Origin: Sphingobacterium hotanense
Lineage (GTDB): Bacteria; Bacteroidota; Bacteroidia; Sphingobacteriales; Sphingobacteriaceae
Length of the DNA stretch: 64,000 bases
Reading direction: 5' to 3'
Assembly (NCBI RefSeq): GCF_008274825.1
Contig: NZ_CP030848.1
Coordinates: 1,674,001-1,738,000 of the forward strand
A program made the position numbers and the translations under genes. Shown piece after piece: positions 53,208 to 61,850 of the stretch. The first letter of the stretch is position 1. Each line of letters starts with the position of its first letter. A model generated the notes under the pieces. The model worked only from the letters and a program-made list of their open reading frames with translations, was not told the origin of the DNA and did not search any database.

Positions 53208-54221
53208 ATGAGCCAGGACCATTACACCTTAAAAGACATTGCTAAGATTTTGAAATTGTCGCCATCGACGGTTTCTCGTGCTTTGCGTGATAGCCACGAG
53301 ATTAGTGATGAGACAAAGCGTCTGGTCTTGGATTTTGCGACTAAGGTTAACTATCGGGCGAATCCATTAGCTCGAGGGCTGAAAGAGCGGAAGAGCTATA
53401 GTATCGGCATCGTAGTCAGTGAGATAGCGAACAACTTTTTTTCTCAAGTTATCGACGGCATCGAGTCTGTTGCTTACGATAAAAATTATCAGGTTGTCAT
53501 TTCACAGACCAATGAGTCTGCGGAACGCGAACGGTTTCATGTAGAACATTTTTACTCGAGGTCCATGGATGGTCTATTGATGGCGATGTCGTCAGAAAGT
53601 TCTGATACTGCTTATCTCGAAGGAATGATCAAAAAGGGGATGCCGATCGTTTTCTTTGATCGGGTGCCTGCAACCTTGCAAAGTCATCGCGTCATTACAG
53701 ATAATAAGCGGGCGGCCTATGAAGGTGTTCAGTTTCTTGTAAAGAAGGGCTGTAAGCGGATAGCCTTGTTAAGTTCTTCGAAAAAGTTGTCGAATAGCAA
53801 GGAGCGACTCGAGGGCTTCAAGTTGGGTCTGATTTCGCAGCATTTGGAATTCGATGAGAAGCTGGTCCAATACTGTGAATATGGTGGATTAAAGCAGTCA
53901 GAGATTGACCAAGCAATTAATCACTTGGCGGAATTGGATTATGATGGTATTTTCCTTTCGGGCGATAAGTTGACCACAGGGTATTTACAGGCACTGAGAA
54001 GAAATGTTAGGCTGGCGAAGAAGCCAATCGAAATCGTCGGATTTACGAATTCGAATTTAGTCGATATCTTCTCGCCGGGTATCACAGCAATACGGCAGTC
54101 GGCTTTTGAAATGGGTAAGCGAGCTGCAGAACTATTGATTGAACAGATTGAGCAACGTGGCAAAGAAACGAATTTTAAAACTGTTGTTTTGCCTGTTGAA
54201 TTGATCGAGAGGGAGATGTAG
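53208..54221 (+). CDS. LacI-family transcriptional regulator
   Basis: This 337-residue repressor has the N-terminal LacI HTH (YTLKDIAKILKLSPSTVSRA), the hinge helix (YRANPLARGLKERKS) and a periplasmic-binding-like sugar domain (IGIVVSEIANNFFSQVIDGI, GMPIVFFDRVP, ISPGITAIRQSAFEMGKRAA-like segments). Lying just after the galacturonate operon, it probably controls uxaBAC in response to a uronate or a pathway intermediate such as KDG; this is inference from position. The regulator is preceded by repeat copy A and followed by copy B. Confidence 0.92.
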   Translation: MSQDHYTLKDIAKILKLSPSTVSRALRDSHEISDETKRLVLDFATKVNYRANPLARGLKERKSYSIGIVVSEIANNFFSQVIDGIESVAYDKNYQVVISQTNESAERERFHVEHFYSRSMDGLLMAMSSESSDTAYLEGMIKKGMPIVFFDRVPATLQSHRVITDNKRAAYEGVQFLVKKGCKRIALLSSSKKLSNSKERLEGFKLGLISQHLEFDEKLVQYCEYGGLKQSEIDQAINHLAELDYDGIFLSGDKLTTGYLQALRRNVRLAKKPIEIVGFTNSNLVDIFSPGITAIRQSAFEMGKRAAELLIEQIEQRGKETNFKTVVLPVELIEREM

Positions 54222-54243
54222 CCAACTCTTTTTTTTCTGAAAG

Positions 54244-54317
54244 TGTCTGTTTTCAGAGGCCATCAAGAACTTTCATCCCTGTTGGTGTTTCAAAGGAAAC
54301 ATGAAAGTTTTTCCTTT
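54244..54317. repeat. Hairpin repeat, copy B
   Basis: This copy has the clearest symmetry. AACTTTCAT near 54268-54276 pairs with ATGAAAGTT near 54301-54309, across a ~24-nt loop with a TTGGTG-TTTCAA segment. It starts 23 bp after the LacI stop and ends just upstream of the candidate promoter of the AraC gene. It lacks a U-tract long enough for a sure terminator, though TTTTT follows the second arm. Confidence 0.78.
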
Positions 54318-54330
54318 GAATGGAGTTAAT

Positions 54331-54338
54331 TATTTTTG
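54331..54338 (+). promoter_or_regulatory. Candidate -7 element of the AraC-family gene
   Basis: TATTTTTG matches TAnnTTTG and lies 26 bp before the ATG at 54365, leaving a very short leader. A TTTG at 54315-54318 is closer than the usual -33 spacing, so the assignment is tentative. Confidence 0.45.
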
Positions 54339-54364
54339 CATAAATATTAGCATAGGACAGGTTG

Positions 54365-55234
54365 ATGGATAAGAATAAAATCAATGCGGATGAGTTTGTG
54401 GCGAAGTTTATGGAGGATGGACTCAAGCATCTGACCTATATTCAAACGCCCATTAAAATATTTGCGCTCGGAGATATTGCCCCTTATCTAAAGACGCCGA
54501 TTCCACCCATATTTTTTGGTTATAATTTATTGATTCATATAACGGAAGGATATTTTACTCACCAGATAGAATCGACCACGTTTAAAGTTCAGGCGCCAGC
54601 GGTGGTTATCTGTAATTATGGAACAATATCGGCAATACATTCCGTGGATAAACTTGCGCAAGGCCATTGTATTCTAATCAAAGAACAGGCCATGACCTCC
54701 TTGTTTCGAGAGCAAGAAATTCTTAATATTTTCACGATATCACCTTTGTTGAATCTTAGCAAGAATGATAGTAACGATCTGGATAGTTTACTTCGATTAT
54801 TGAACAAAGAGATATACACTGAAAGTCCCTATAAGGAATATTACGAAAGTATTTTTAAGACGGCATTATTGAAAATTATCAAGTTATCGGATGCGAACGA
54901 AACACTTGGTAGACGAGAAGAAGTTGCGATTGCCTTCAAGCAATTAGTGCATCTTCATTTCAGCGAACAAAAATCGGTTAAATTTTACGCGGACAAGTTA
55001 GCTGTTTCATTAAATTATTTAAATCGCTGTGTATCATCAGTTTTTAAGAAATCATCGAAACAGCTGATCTTAGAGGTTGCAATCATTCACAGTCAGCTAT
55101 TGCTATTAGAAACGAATAAGACGGTAGCAACTATTGCTTATGAACTGGAATTTGACGACCCGTCATATTTTACACGTATTTTCAAAAAAATTGTGGGTAT
55201 ATCACCCAGCGAATACCGGAAGACAGGCAGTTAG
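54365..55234 (+). CDS. AraC-family transcriptional regulator
   Basis: This 289-residue regulator has an N-terminal cupin-like ligand region (about 20-160, FFGYNLLIHITEGYFTHQIES) and a C-terminal AraC/XylS double HTH (about 190-288: VKFYADKLAVSLNYLNRCV and TVATIAYELEFDDPSYFTRI, then GISPSEYRK). The frame is open from a TTG at 54362 and I take the ATG at 54365. It is followed after a 199-bp gap by the acyl-CoA dehydrogenase family gene on the same strand, which may be its target. The inducer is unknown. Confidence 0.9.
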   Translation: MDKNKINADEFVAKFMEDGLKHLTYIQTPIKIFALGDIAPYLKTPIPPIFFGYNLLIHITEGYFTHQIESTTFKVQAPAVVICNYGTISAIHSVDKLAQGHCILIKEQAMTSLFREQEILNIFTISPLLNLSKNDSNDLDSLLRLLNKEIYTESPYKEYYESIFKTALLKIIKLSDANETLGRREEVAIAFKQLVHLHFSEQKSVKFYADKLAVSLNYLNRCVSSVFKKSSKQLILEVAIIHSQLLLLETNKTVATIAYELEFDDPSYFTRIFKKIVGISPSEYRKTGS

Positions 55235-55433
55235 TTGTTTCCTTTCAAATGCACGATTTGTCCTATCTATTGTCCTAATATCCACAGTCATTAAAATGAC
55301 TTCTTCCTAATTTTACATCTGTCAAATATTGTATATTTCGACGCGATACATCTATTGAAAAATAAACCTAGCAGTCGAATGAGCCTTAATCAGGTAGATA
55401 CAATAAGTATTAAATGTAAAATTGAATTGAAAC

Positions 55434-56936
55434 ATGTCTAACGTTATTAGTCAACAAGATTACACAACCTATATTAGTTCATTCAGAGCTCACCTAAAAC
55501 AACTTTTTAGAGAAGAGTACGATTACAATGCGATCAGCTTAAATCGTGACTTGCCTGCGGATTTTCTTGCGAAGATTATGGAAAAGAAGCCTCTTTCAGT
55601 TGCTATTCCCGAATTGCATGGTGGTAGAGGAGTGCAGGTAAAAGAATGCTTAGGTGTTCTTTCGGCCGCTTCTTATGAGTCGCTTGCATTATCGCTAATG
55701 TTCGGAATCAATATTGCCTTGTTTTTAGAACCATTGGCAAAATATGGTGCCTTTCCAGTGCAGGAACGAATTTTCAAAGAGTTCTTAGAAAACAACGCGA
55801 TGGGCGGTTTGATGATTACTGAGAAAGCTTACGGTAGTGATGCTTTGAACATGAAAACAGCATACCAGCAGCTGGCCGATTGTTATCAGATCAAAGGCGA
55901 GAAGCATTGGCAAGGCCTTAGTGGTGCAGCAGACTTCTGGTTGGTTACGGCAAGAAAACAAGCGGAGAATGGAGATCTATCTCGCGATATAGATTTCTTC
56001 GTTACAGAAAACAGTAAAGAAGCTCAACATATTCCGATGGTAGAGCGTTACGATAATCTAGGATTATATGCAATTCCTTATGGGATCAATGTAATCGATG
56101 TGGTAGTTCCTGCGGAGCAGAAGCTCGTCCCGGAGAGCACCGGCATCAAATTGATGTTGGATATGCTACACCGTAGCCGTCTTCAGTTTCCGGGTATGGG
56201 GCTGGGCTTTATCAAGCGTCTATTAGATGAGTCGATACAACATTGCCAACAACGTATCGTTGGCGGAGCACCGTTGATCAATATTGATTCCGTAAAATAT
56301 CAATTGGCTAGAATTCAAGCGGCCTTCACGATCTGTTCAGGTATGTGTGCCTTTAGTGTTAAGAGCAGTGGGATAGAACACGACTTAGCGACCATGAGTG
56401 TTGAGGCAAATTCGTTGAAAGCTTTGGTAACAGATATGATGCAAGAGTCTGCACAGATAAGTCTACAGTTGGCAGGAGCTAACGGATATCGCTTGAACCA
56501 TTTAGCGGGTAGAGCAGTGGTGGATAGCAGACCTTTCCAAATTTTTGAGGGTTCGAATGAGATGTTATATGCGCAGATCGCAGAAGCGGTGTTAAAACTC
56601 ATGAGAAAAGCAAAAGAGACCAACTTCTTGGCTTTCTTGAAATCTTATAATCGCACAAATATCAGTGTCGACTACTTTAAAACGCAGGTAGATTTCAATC
56701 TAGACGGAGGCTTAAACCAACGTGACTTAGTTACCCTAGGTCGTATGATCTCACGTATGATCTGTTTTCAATTCGTGTTAGAAATGGAAGGCTTCAATGC
56801 GCAGTTAGTAGAACTAACACGTCAGCATATGCTAATGGATCTGACGATGTTAAATGGACAGTTTATGAGCAAAAATCACGCGGATCCTATCGTGAATTAC
56901 GATGAGAATGCTGATTGGATGAATTTTATTTCTTAG
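55434..56936 (+). CDS. Acyl-CoA dehydrogenase family protein
   Basis: This 500-residue flavoprotein has the acyl-CoA dehydrogenase fold: the N-terminal helical domain (about 1-110), a middle beta-domain with GGLMITEKAYGSDALNMKT, and the C-terminal helical domain. Glu372 in QIFEGSNEM stands at the position of the catalytic base in short- and medium-chain members. It is longer than the usual ~380 residues, with an extra C-terminal region of ~120 residues (QRDLVTLGRMISRMICF). No electron transfer flavoprotein or CoA ligase gene is nearby, so the substrate cannot be told. A terminator follows at 57001-57040. Confidence 0.88.
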   Translation: MSNVISQQDYTTYISSFRAHLKQLFREEYDYNAISLNRDLPADFLAKIMEKKPLSVAIPELHGGRGVQVKECLGVLSAASYESLALSLMFGINIALFLEPLAKYGAFPVQERIFKEFLENNAMGGLMITEKAYGSDALNMKTAYQQLADCYQIKGEKHWQGLSGAADFWLVTARKQAENGDLSRDIDFFVTENSKEAQHIPMVERYDNLGLYAIPYGINVIDVVVPAEQKLVPESTGIKLMLDMLHRSRLQFPGMGLGFIKRLLDESIQHCQQRIVGGAPLINIDSVKYQLARIQAAFTICSGMCAFSVKSSGIEHDLATMSVEANSLKALVTDMMQESAQISLQLAGANGYRLNHLAGRAVVDSRPFQIFEGSNEMLYAQIAEAVLKLMRKAKETNFLAFLKSYNRTNISVDYFKTQVDFNLDGGLNQRDLVTLGRMISRMICFQFVLEMEGFNAQLVELTRQHMLMDLTMLNGQFMSKNHADPIVNYDENADWMNFIS

Positions 56937-57000
56937 AAAACTTGCTGTTTAATTATTAAAATAAATTAGACGGCTTTATTTTAATTGCTTAATTGTGAGA

Positions 57001-57040
57001 AAAAGAGGCTAAGTAGACTGACTACTTAGCCTCTTTTTTT
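57001..57040 (+). terminator. Intrinsic terminator after the acyl-CoA dehydrogenase gene
   Basis: A perfect 16-bp stem (AAAAGAGGCTAAGTAG / CTACTTAGCCTCTTTT) with a 5-nt loop, followed by further T residues. It lies 65 bp past the stop codon. Confidence 0.92.
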
Positions 57041-57049
57041 CTAAAAGCA

Positions 57050-57117
57050 TTTGTTTTTAAAGGCCACCAAGAACTTTCATTCCTATTGGCGTTTCAATGG
57101 AATCATGAAAGATTTAT
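57050..57117. repeat. Hairpin repeat, copy C
   Basis: Third copy of the element at 52907 and 54244: GGCCACCAAGAACTTTCATT, then TTGGCGTTTCAATGGAA, then CATGAAAG. The arms ACTTTCAT / ATGAAAG can pair. It starts 10 bp after the terminator stem. Confidence 0.78.
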
Positions 57118-57620
57118 CTGATTCCGATTAAAGTATGTGACGATAATCCTACTCACAATAAGACAAATTGAGGAAAGCTAATACATGCGATTTTTTTAAG
57201 GGTTTGATGAATTTAACAAAACTTACATGACCTTAAGGAAAGACTTGCTTTCAATTGTGGCTATAATTTTACAAATGAAAATTAATAGATTGTTGCTGAT
57301 ATAGGTAAAAATTACATATAAGTGAAATATAAAACTTTATTATTTCAATAATACACTTTTTGTTATCCAAGTTTATTTCTGATGCATTTTATTTATTAAT
57401 GTATTAAATAATATTCTCGTTGTGATAAAGTTGCTAAAGCTTGAATTTTTGGCTAAGTGCTTCAATTGCACTTATTTTGGTTGTGATTATTTTATCGAGT
57501 GAACACGTGTTGGATATAATTTAGGAAGGTTATTTCATCACGATTAAATGAGTTAGAAACGATGCCGGGAAAGATTGTATAGCCTGCATCGAATATTTAC
57601 CACAAAATATTGAGAGTATT
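57118..57620. other. AT-rich intergenic region before the small lipoprotein gene
   Basis: The 503-bp stretch is AT-rich and has no convincing open reading frame, hairpin or exact TAnnTTTG element. It probably holds the promoter of the two-gene unit that follows. Confidence 0.4.
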
Positions 57621-58058
57621 ATGTTAAAAAGAATTCTAGTCGTTGGATTCTGTATCGGATTAATGGGCTGTGACGATGATGCAATCGTTTATCCACCAGA
57701 TGTTAAAGAGACGGTAGCTACCGAGCTAAAAAACACCGTTTGGAAACCAACGTACGCTGCATCTAATGAGTCGGGCACTCATAAGCAAGAAAGTTTAAGC
57801 CAGGCTTATATTCAAGAGATCAAATTTGAAGATAATGTGGTGGTGGTTACTGAGCGTTCAGGCAAGGTGACACGTTATGGGTACGACGTGAGCAATGCGA
57901 ACAACTCAACAAACTTTCCAGATCCGGTTCAATTAAATGTGAAAACAAACTACGCGAATTTATATCTGACATTGCCACGAGATTATTCGAACATGGAAAT
58001 GTATTTGAGAATAAAAGAGAAAGAAGCGCTCTTTTACGAAGCGAGATATAAAAAATAA
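57621..58058 (+). CDS. Small lipoprotein of unknown function
   Basis: This 145-residue protein has a short lipoprotein signal with Cys17 in LMGC. The acid residues directly after it (CDDDA) resemble surface-export signals of Bacteroidota lipoproteins. The rest is a likely beta-rich domain (NTVWKPTYAASNES, IKFEDNVVVVTERSGK, LYLTLPRDYSNMEMYLRI) of the kind found in lipocalin-like small lipoproteins; no family is recognised with confidence. The outer-membrane barrel gene follows 53 bp later, so the two may form one envelope unit. Confidence 0.75.
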   Translation: MLKRILVVGFCIGLMGCDDDAIVYPPDVKETVATELKNTVWKPTYAASNESGTHKQESLSQAYIQEIKFEDNVVVVTERSGKVTRYGYDVSNANNSTNFPDPVQLNVKTNYANLYLTLPRDYSNMEMYLRIKEKEALFYEARYKK

Positions 58059-58111
58059 AAAAAAGCAAACTACCTACAAGAATAACAAATCAATAATAAT
58101 TTTTAATACAG

Positions 58112-58789
58112 ATGAAAAATTCATTTTTACTTAGTGTTTTATCCTTGCTAACCTTTGTTTCTACAGCATTCGCAAATAATCCGTTAGAAGATAAATTGCC
58201 TGTTTCAAGATACCAATTCAATGGCTTATCGTCGTATTGGTTTTTTGGCGCAAATGTGGGAGCAAACGTATTCTTTGGAGATCATGATAAACAATATGAC
58301 TTCGGAAAGCGTATCGGTCCAGCTTTTGAAATATACGGTGGTAAATGGTTTACCGACGCATTCGGTGGCCGTTTGGCTGTTTCTGGAGGACGTATGAAGG
58401 GTTTGACTCAAGACGAGAGCCTTTCAAATGGGGTAGAATACGATCCTTCACAATGGTTGAAAGAGCAAAGATTCAATTACTTCAACTTAAGAGCTGATGT
58501 AATGTTTAACTGGTCGAATGATATTTCGGGTTTTGATGCCAATCGTATCTACACAATGATTCCTTATGCTGGAGTTGGTGTAACGACATCATTTGACGAA
58601 CCTGCCGTTACTAGATTCTCTCCACATGTAGGGTTTTTGCAAACTATCCGTATGTCAGAAAAACTAGATTTAAATATCGACATCCGCGGAAATCTGCTTG
58701 GTGATGGCTTCGATAGAGAATACGGAGGTCGTAACTTCGAAGGGATTTTAACAACAGCAGTTGGTGTTAATTTTAAATTAGGAAACTAA
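58112..58789 (+). CDS. Outer-membrane beta-barrel protein
   Basis: This 225-residue protein has a signal peptide cleaved near TAFANN and then alternating strands typical of small outer-membrane barrels: YWFFGANVGANVFFGDHDK, GPAFEIYGGKWF, FNYFNLRADVMFNW, YAGVGVTTSF, and a final TTAVGVNFKLGN. Size fits an 8-stranded OmpA/OmpW-like or porin-family barrel. No peptidoglycan-binding domain is present. Ligand and role are unknown. It is followed by a terminator at 58818. Confidence 0.8.
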   Translation: MKNSFLLSVLSLLTFVSTAFANNPLEDKLPVSRYQFNGLSSYWFFGANVGANVFFGDHDKQYDFGKRIGPAFEIYGGKWFTDAFGGRLAVSGGRMKGLTQDESLSNGVEYDPSQWLKEQRFNYFNLRADVMFNWSNDISGFDANRIYTMIPYAGVGVTTSFDEPAVTRFSPHVGFLQTIRMSEKLDLNIDIRGNLLGDGFDREYGGRNFEGILTTAVGVNFKLGN

Positions 58790-58817
58790 TTCAGAATATT
58801 CATATTCCTCTATAATC

Positions 58818-58852
58818 AAAGTCCCTGAGTTCTGCGAACTCGGGGACTTTTG
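58818..58852 (+). terminator. Intrinsic terminator after the barrel gene
   Basis: AAGTCCCTGAGTTC pairs with GAACTCGGGGACTT (one G-U pair) around a 3-nt loop and is followed by TTTGG. It lies about 30 bp after the stop codon. Confidence 0.82.
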
Positions 58853-59010
58853 GTTATATTAATATTTCTAAATAGTTGTGCTTTGTGAAGTATGCACAGG
58901 AATGTCATAGAAGCACTTTATTATGACATTAAATTAGGCGTACAATCAATCATTTTGTAATTTGTGGTAGTTAGAGATAATTAACACATTAACATTTTAC
59001 AACAGATCCT

Positions 59011-60144
59011 ATGGGAAATCAAGCTGGTAAACCCGATTCAGGAAGGCCTACATCCAGTGCCGTTCGTCCGGAATTATTCTACAAGGTTGATATTGTGGTT
59101 ATTGGTGCAGGACAAGCCGGCTTATCGGCGGCTTATCACCTGAAACGCGAAGGTTTGGAACCAGGTAAGGGCTTTGTCATTCTCGATGATGAGTTCGGCC
59201 CTGGCGGCGCTTGGCAACATCGATGGGATTCGCTCACCCTCAGTAATGTGAATGGTATTAATGACCTACCGGGCTTAGGATTTGCGGATGCTGTTAACAC
59301 AAAAGATAAGGAGCTACAGGCAAATGTAGCTATTCCGAAATACTACGAAGTTTACGAGAAAACATTTAATTTACCTGTCATCCGTCCGGTTCAAGTTACT
59401 GAAGTGATCGACAGAAATGGTCGTTTTCTTATTCGAACAAACGGTGTACAGTTCAATGCTCGAGGAATTATTAATGCAACCGGTACTTGGAAAACACCTA
59501 ATTGCCCGAAATATCCGGGTTGGGAAAAATTTAAAGGTCGCCAATTGCATACGGGCGAGTATAAAAATGCCGATGAGTTTATTGGCAAACATGTCATCAT
59601 CGTTGGTGGCGGGATATCGGCTGTGCAACTGCTTGGAGAGATATCTAAAGTTACTCAAACCACATGGGTCACTCGGAGACCTCCAGACTTTCGTCATTAT
59701 GAATTTTCGCCAGAACACGGTAGGGAAGCTGTTGCGATGGTAGAAGATCGTGTTCGTGAAGGTTTGCCTCCCAAATCCGTCGTGTCTGTTACGGGGCTGC
59801 CTATCACTCCTGCAATAGAAGACATGTTAGAACATGGTGTGCTCGATCGAAAACCTATGTTTCAGGAAATAACCGAAACAGGCGTAAGATGGGAAGATGG
59901 AACGACGATGGACGCTGATGTAATCTTTTGGAACACTGGATTCCGACATTCCTTAGATCATTTAGCGGGCTTAAACCTCCTTAGCGAAAAAGGCGGTGTC
60001 GTCATGACAGGGCAATTGGTCACACAGGTCGCTGCGGACCCTCGTATCCACTTAACGGGCTATGGGCCGTCCTCTTCTACCATTGGTGCTAATCGTGCAG
60101 GCAGAGCCGCTGCGAAGGAGTTAATGGCGTATTTGAAACTCTAA
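59011..60144 (+). CDS. FAD-dependent oxidoreductase (flavin monooxygenase-like)
   Basis: This 377-residue cytoplasmic flavoprotein has an FAD-binding Rossmann start (VDIVVIGAGQAGLSAAYHLK, near residue 30) and GGAWQHRWDSL typical of the flavin monooxygenase/CzcO group. INATGTW follows, then a second nucleotide-binding GxGxxS-like site (VIIVGGGISAVQLL) and the C-terminal GYGPSSSTIGANRAGR. Members act as monooxygenases or as oxidoreductases of unknown substrate. It stands alone between two intergenic regions, so context gives no hint. The polar N-terminal ~25 residues look unlike a targeting signal. Confidence 0.88.
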   Translation: MGNQAGKPDSGRPTSSAVRPELFYKVDIVVIGAGQAGLSAAYHLKREGLEPGKGFVILDDEFGPGGAWQHRWDSLTLSNVNGINDLPGLGFADAVNTKDKELQANVAIPKYYEVYEKTFNLPVIRPVQVTEVIDRNGRFLIRTNGVQFNARGIINATGTWKTPNCPKYPGWEKFKGRQLHTGEYKNADEFIGKHVIIVGGGISAVQLLGEISKVTQTTWVTRRPPDFRHYEFSPEHGREAVAMVEDRVREGLPPKSVVSVTGLPITPAIEDMLEHGVLDRKPMFQEITETGVRWEDGTTMDADVIFWNTGFRHSLDHLAGLNLLSEKGGVVMTGQLVTQVAADPRIHLTGYGPSSSTIGANRAGRAAAKELMAYLKL

Positions 60145-60418
60145 ACAATACGGGCCTACTTTCCCTAAACCGCGATGTACTCCCGAATATCTTCATATGG
60201 CTTAATAGCTACATAATTTTCTTTACAGGAATATCATTTCCTTATTGTTGTTGAATTGTGTTTTATATTTCACTATTTTAGCGTATCTATGAATACGCGC
60301 ATGGCGCACTAACGAAATATATTTTTCAGCATTTGTAATTTAAGTTTAAAATAACTTTAAACAGTAGCTTGAAGTTATGGTTTAACTAATTTTTAAGTGT
60401 TGAAGGTATTCTTACATT

Positions 60419-61414
60419 ATGTTATCGGATAAAAGTATGGGAATACGGAAGTTCTGGGATTTTATTTCTAATCGACATCTATCACCACATTTGGGAGGTT
60501 TAGAATATGTGAAAGCAAGGGTGCTAAATCAATATGCGTTCTTGCTATGTATCTTCTTCTTCGTTGATGCGATCAAAGATTTATTTGATGGCTTCTTCTT
60601 AACATCCTTATTCCTTTTTTCCTTAGGTATTATCATCTTAATGCTTTTCTTTTTTACGAAAGCACGTTTTCGAGACTCTTTCGTCTTTTCCATCGTCCTG
60701 TTCTGTAGCGTCCTGATATTTGTGTTTTCTTCAGCCAAAGGTTTTGATAATGGATTAACATTCTATTATTTCGGCATTCTTCTCGCATGCATCTTCCTAT
60801 TCAATGAACGGAAAAATTATTTTTATGGACTTACCTTATTATTGCTGGTGCTAACGTTCTTTTATATTGGTCACCGCTACGACTTCGAGCTCTTTGATAT
60901 CAAAATGGGGGAATCGGTGGAGTTTGCTCGTCGAACCAGAATTCATACATTCTTGCAATTGGTTGTTTTTACGGGCTTCAATGCTATTTTCATCATTACA
61001 AAAAATAGTGAGATTACGCGTCTCTATGAACAAAAAGAACGTAGTGATCAAATTATTATGAAATTAACGCGCAAATTAAATGATAATTCTCAATCTGCTC
61101 AAATCGAGCGACTTGTCAAGCTAGCGATGGAAGATAACGTCCTATTTCTATCTGTGTTTAAAGAGGTGTTCCCGGATTGCTACGAAGCCCTGGCGGATAT
61201 CAACCCCAACATGACACAGGAAGAATTTCGTTTCTGTGCGATGTTGAAGCTTGGCTTTACGACAAAGGAAATCGCGAGTTATACCCACCTTGCCATACGA
61301 AGTGTGCAAACGAAAAAGAATCGCTTAAGAAAGTCGTTCCAAATAGCTTCGGATGAAGATTTGTATGTGTGGATAGATCGTATCGCTACAAAATCTTCAG
61401 AATCCTCTATATAG
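60419..61414 (+). CDS. Membrane-bound LuxR-like HTH regulator
   Basis: This 331-residue protein has about five or six predicted membrane helices in its first ~200 residues (FLLCIFFFVDAIKDLF, LFLFSLGIIILMLFFF, IVLFCSVLIFVFSS, LTLLLLVLTFFYIG, VFTGFNAIFIITK). A coiled stretch (EITRLYEQKERSDQIIMKL) follows, then a C-terminal LuxR/GerE-like HTH (LKLGFTTKEIASYTHLAIRS, then VQTKKNRLRKSF). It probably senses something at or in the membrane and regulates genes directly. It is the nearest gene upstream of the third peptide/lipoprotein unit, with the same orientation, so that unit may be its target. Confidence 0.8.
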   Translation: MLSDKSMGIRKFWDFISNRHLSPHLGGLEYVKARVLNQYAFLLCIFFFVDAIKDLFDGFFLTSLFLFSLGIIILMLFFFTKARFRDSFVFSIVLFCSVLIFVFSSAKGFDNGLTFYYFGILLACIFLFNERKNYFYGLTLLLLVLTFFYIGHRYDFELFDIKMGESVEFARRTRIHTFLQLVVFTGFNAIFIITKNSEITRLYEQKERSDQIIMKLTRKLNDNSQSAQIERLVKLAMEDNVLFLSVFKEVFPDCYEALADINPNMTQEEFRFCAMLKLGFTTKEIASYTHLAIRSVQTKKNRLRKSFQIASDEDLYVWIDRIATKSSESSI

Positions 61415-61645
61415 GGCTTCCCCAAGCCTTCCTTTCTCATTCTTTCCTTCCTCTAAAAATCTCATTTTTGCCGATTTCAATTTGTTTATCGCTCTTGATT
61501 ATCAGCTTGTTGATTCAGTTTTTTTGATGTTGTATGTATGTTGTATTGTTCAAAAGTACCTGTGTGGTAGCATAATGTTGTTGCCTTTTTTTTGATTTCT
61601 TTAACCTTGCGCTCTCTTAACCTATGAACAAATATTAATTAACTA

Positions 61646-61846
61646 ATGCGAATAATGAGTATTAAGCAATGGCTAAAAATGGAGTATCTCGCTCCAAGTA
61701 TTATGGTGGCCGAAATTGAAATGGAGACTTCCATTGCCACAAGTTCAGCGACAGTTTCTCCGGGGGGTGGAAATGGGAACAACAATCCTTGGATTACAGA
61801 AGAGGACGAAGAAGTCAAAAACAACGAATGGGAATTATTTGGTTAG
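61646..61846 (+). CDS. Conserved peptide preceding fimbrillin-like lipoprotein (copy 3)
   Basis: This frame encodes up to 66 residues with the core AEIEMETSIATSSATVSPGG, matching IEMEESIATSSATV of the peptides at 2210-2377 and 43241-43414. The acidic tail (ITEEDEEVKNNEWELFG) is unlike theirs apart from the EW pair. Possible starts are ATGs at 61646, 61655 and 61679. The last gives MEYLAPSIMV, which aligns best with the starts of the other two copies. The stop is 4 bp before the lipoprotein start, so translation is probably coupled. Confidence 0.78.
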   Translation: MRIMSIKQWLKMEYLAPSIMVAEIEMETSIATSSATVSPGGGNGNNNPWITEEDEEVKNNEWELFG

Positions 61847-61850
61847 CGCA

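Noticed and set aside
52867..53211. Open frame of 114 residues before the LacI gene
   Set aside because: It runs through the terminator stem at 52869-52892 and through repeat copy A, has no family-like features, and overlaps the LacI start.
55287..55300. GTCATT-AA-AATGAC inverted repeat upstream of the acyl-CoA dehydrogenase gene
   Set aside because: Six-bp arms in AT-rich DNA occur often by chance; it could be an operator, but there is no second site to support it.
61415..61432. Small GGCTT / AAGCC hairpin after the membrane-bound regulator gene
   Set aside because: Five base pairs and a poor U-tract are too weak to call a terminator.
61716..61850. Upstream extension of the third lipoprotein
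   Set aside because: It overlaps the peptide gene in another frame, and the lipoprotein signal is complete from 61851.
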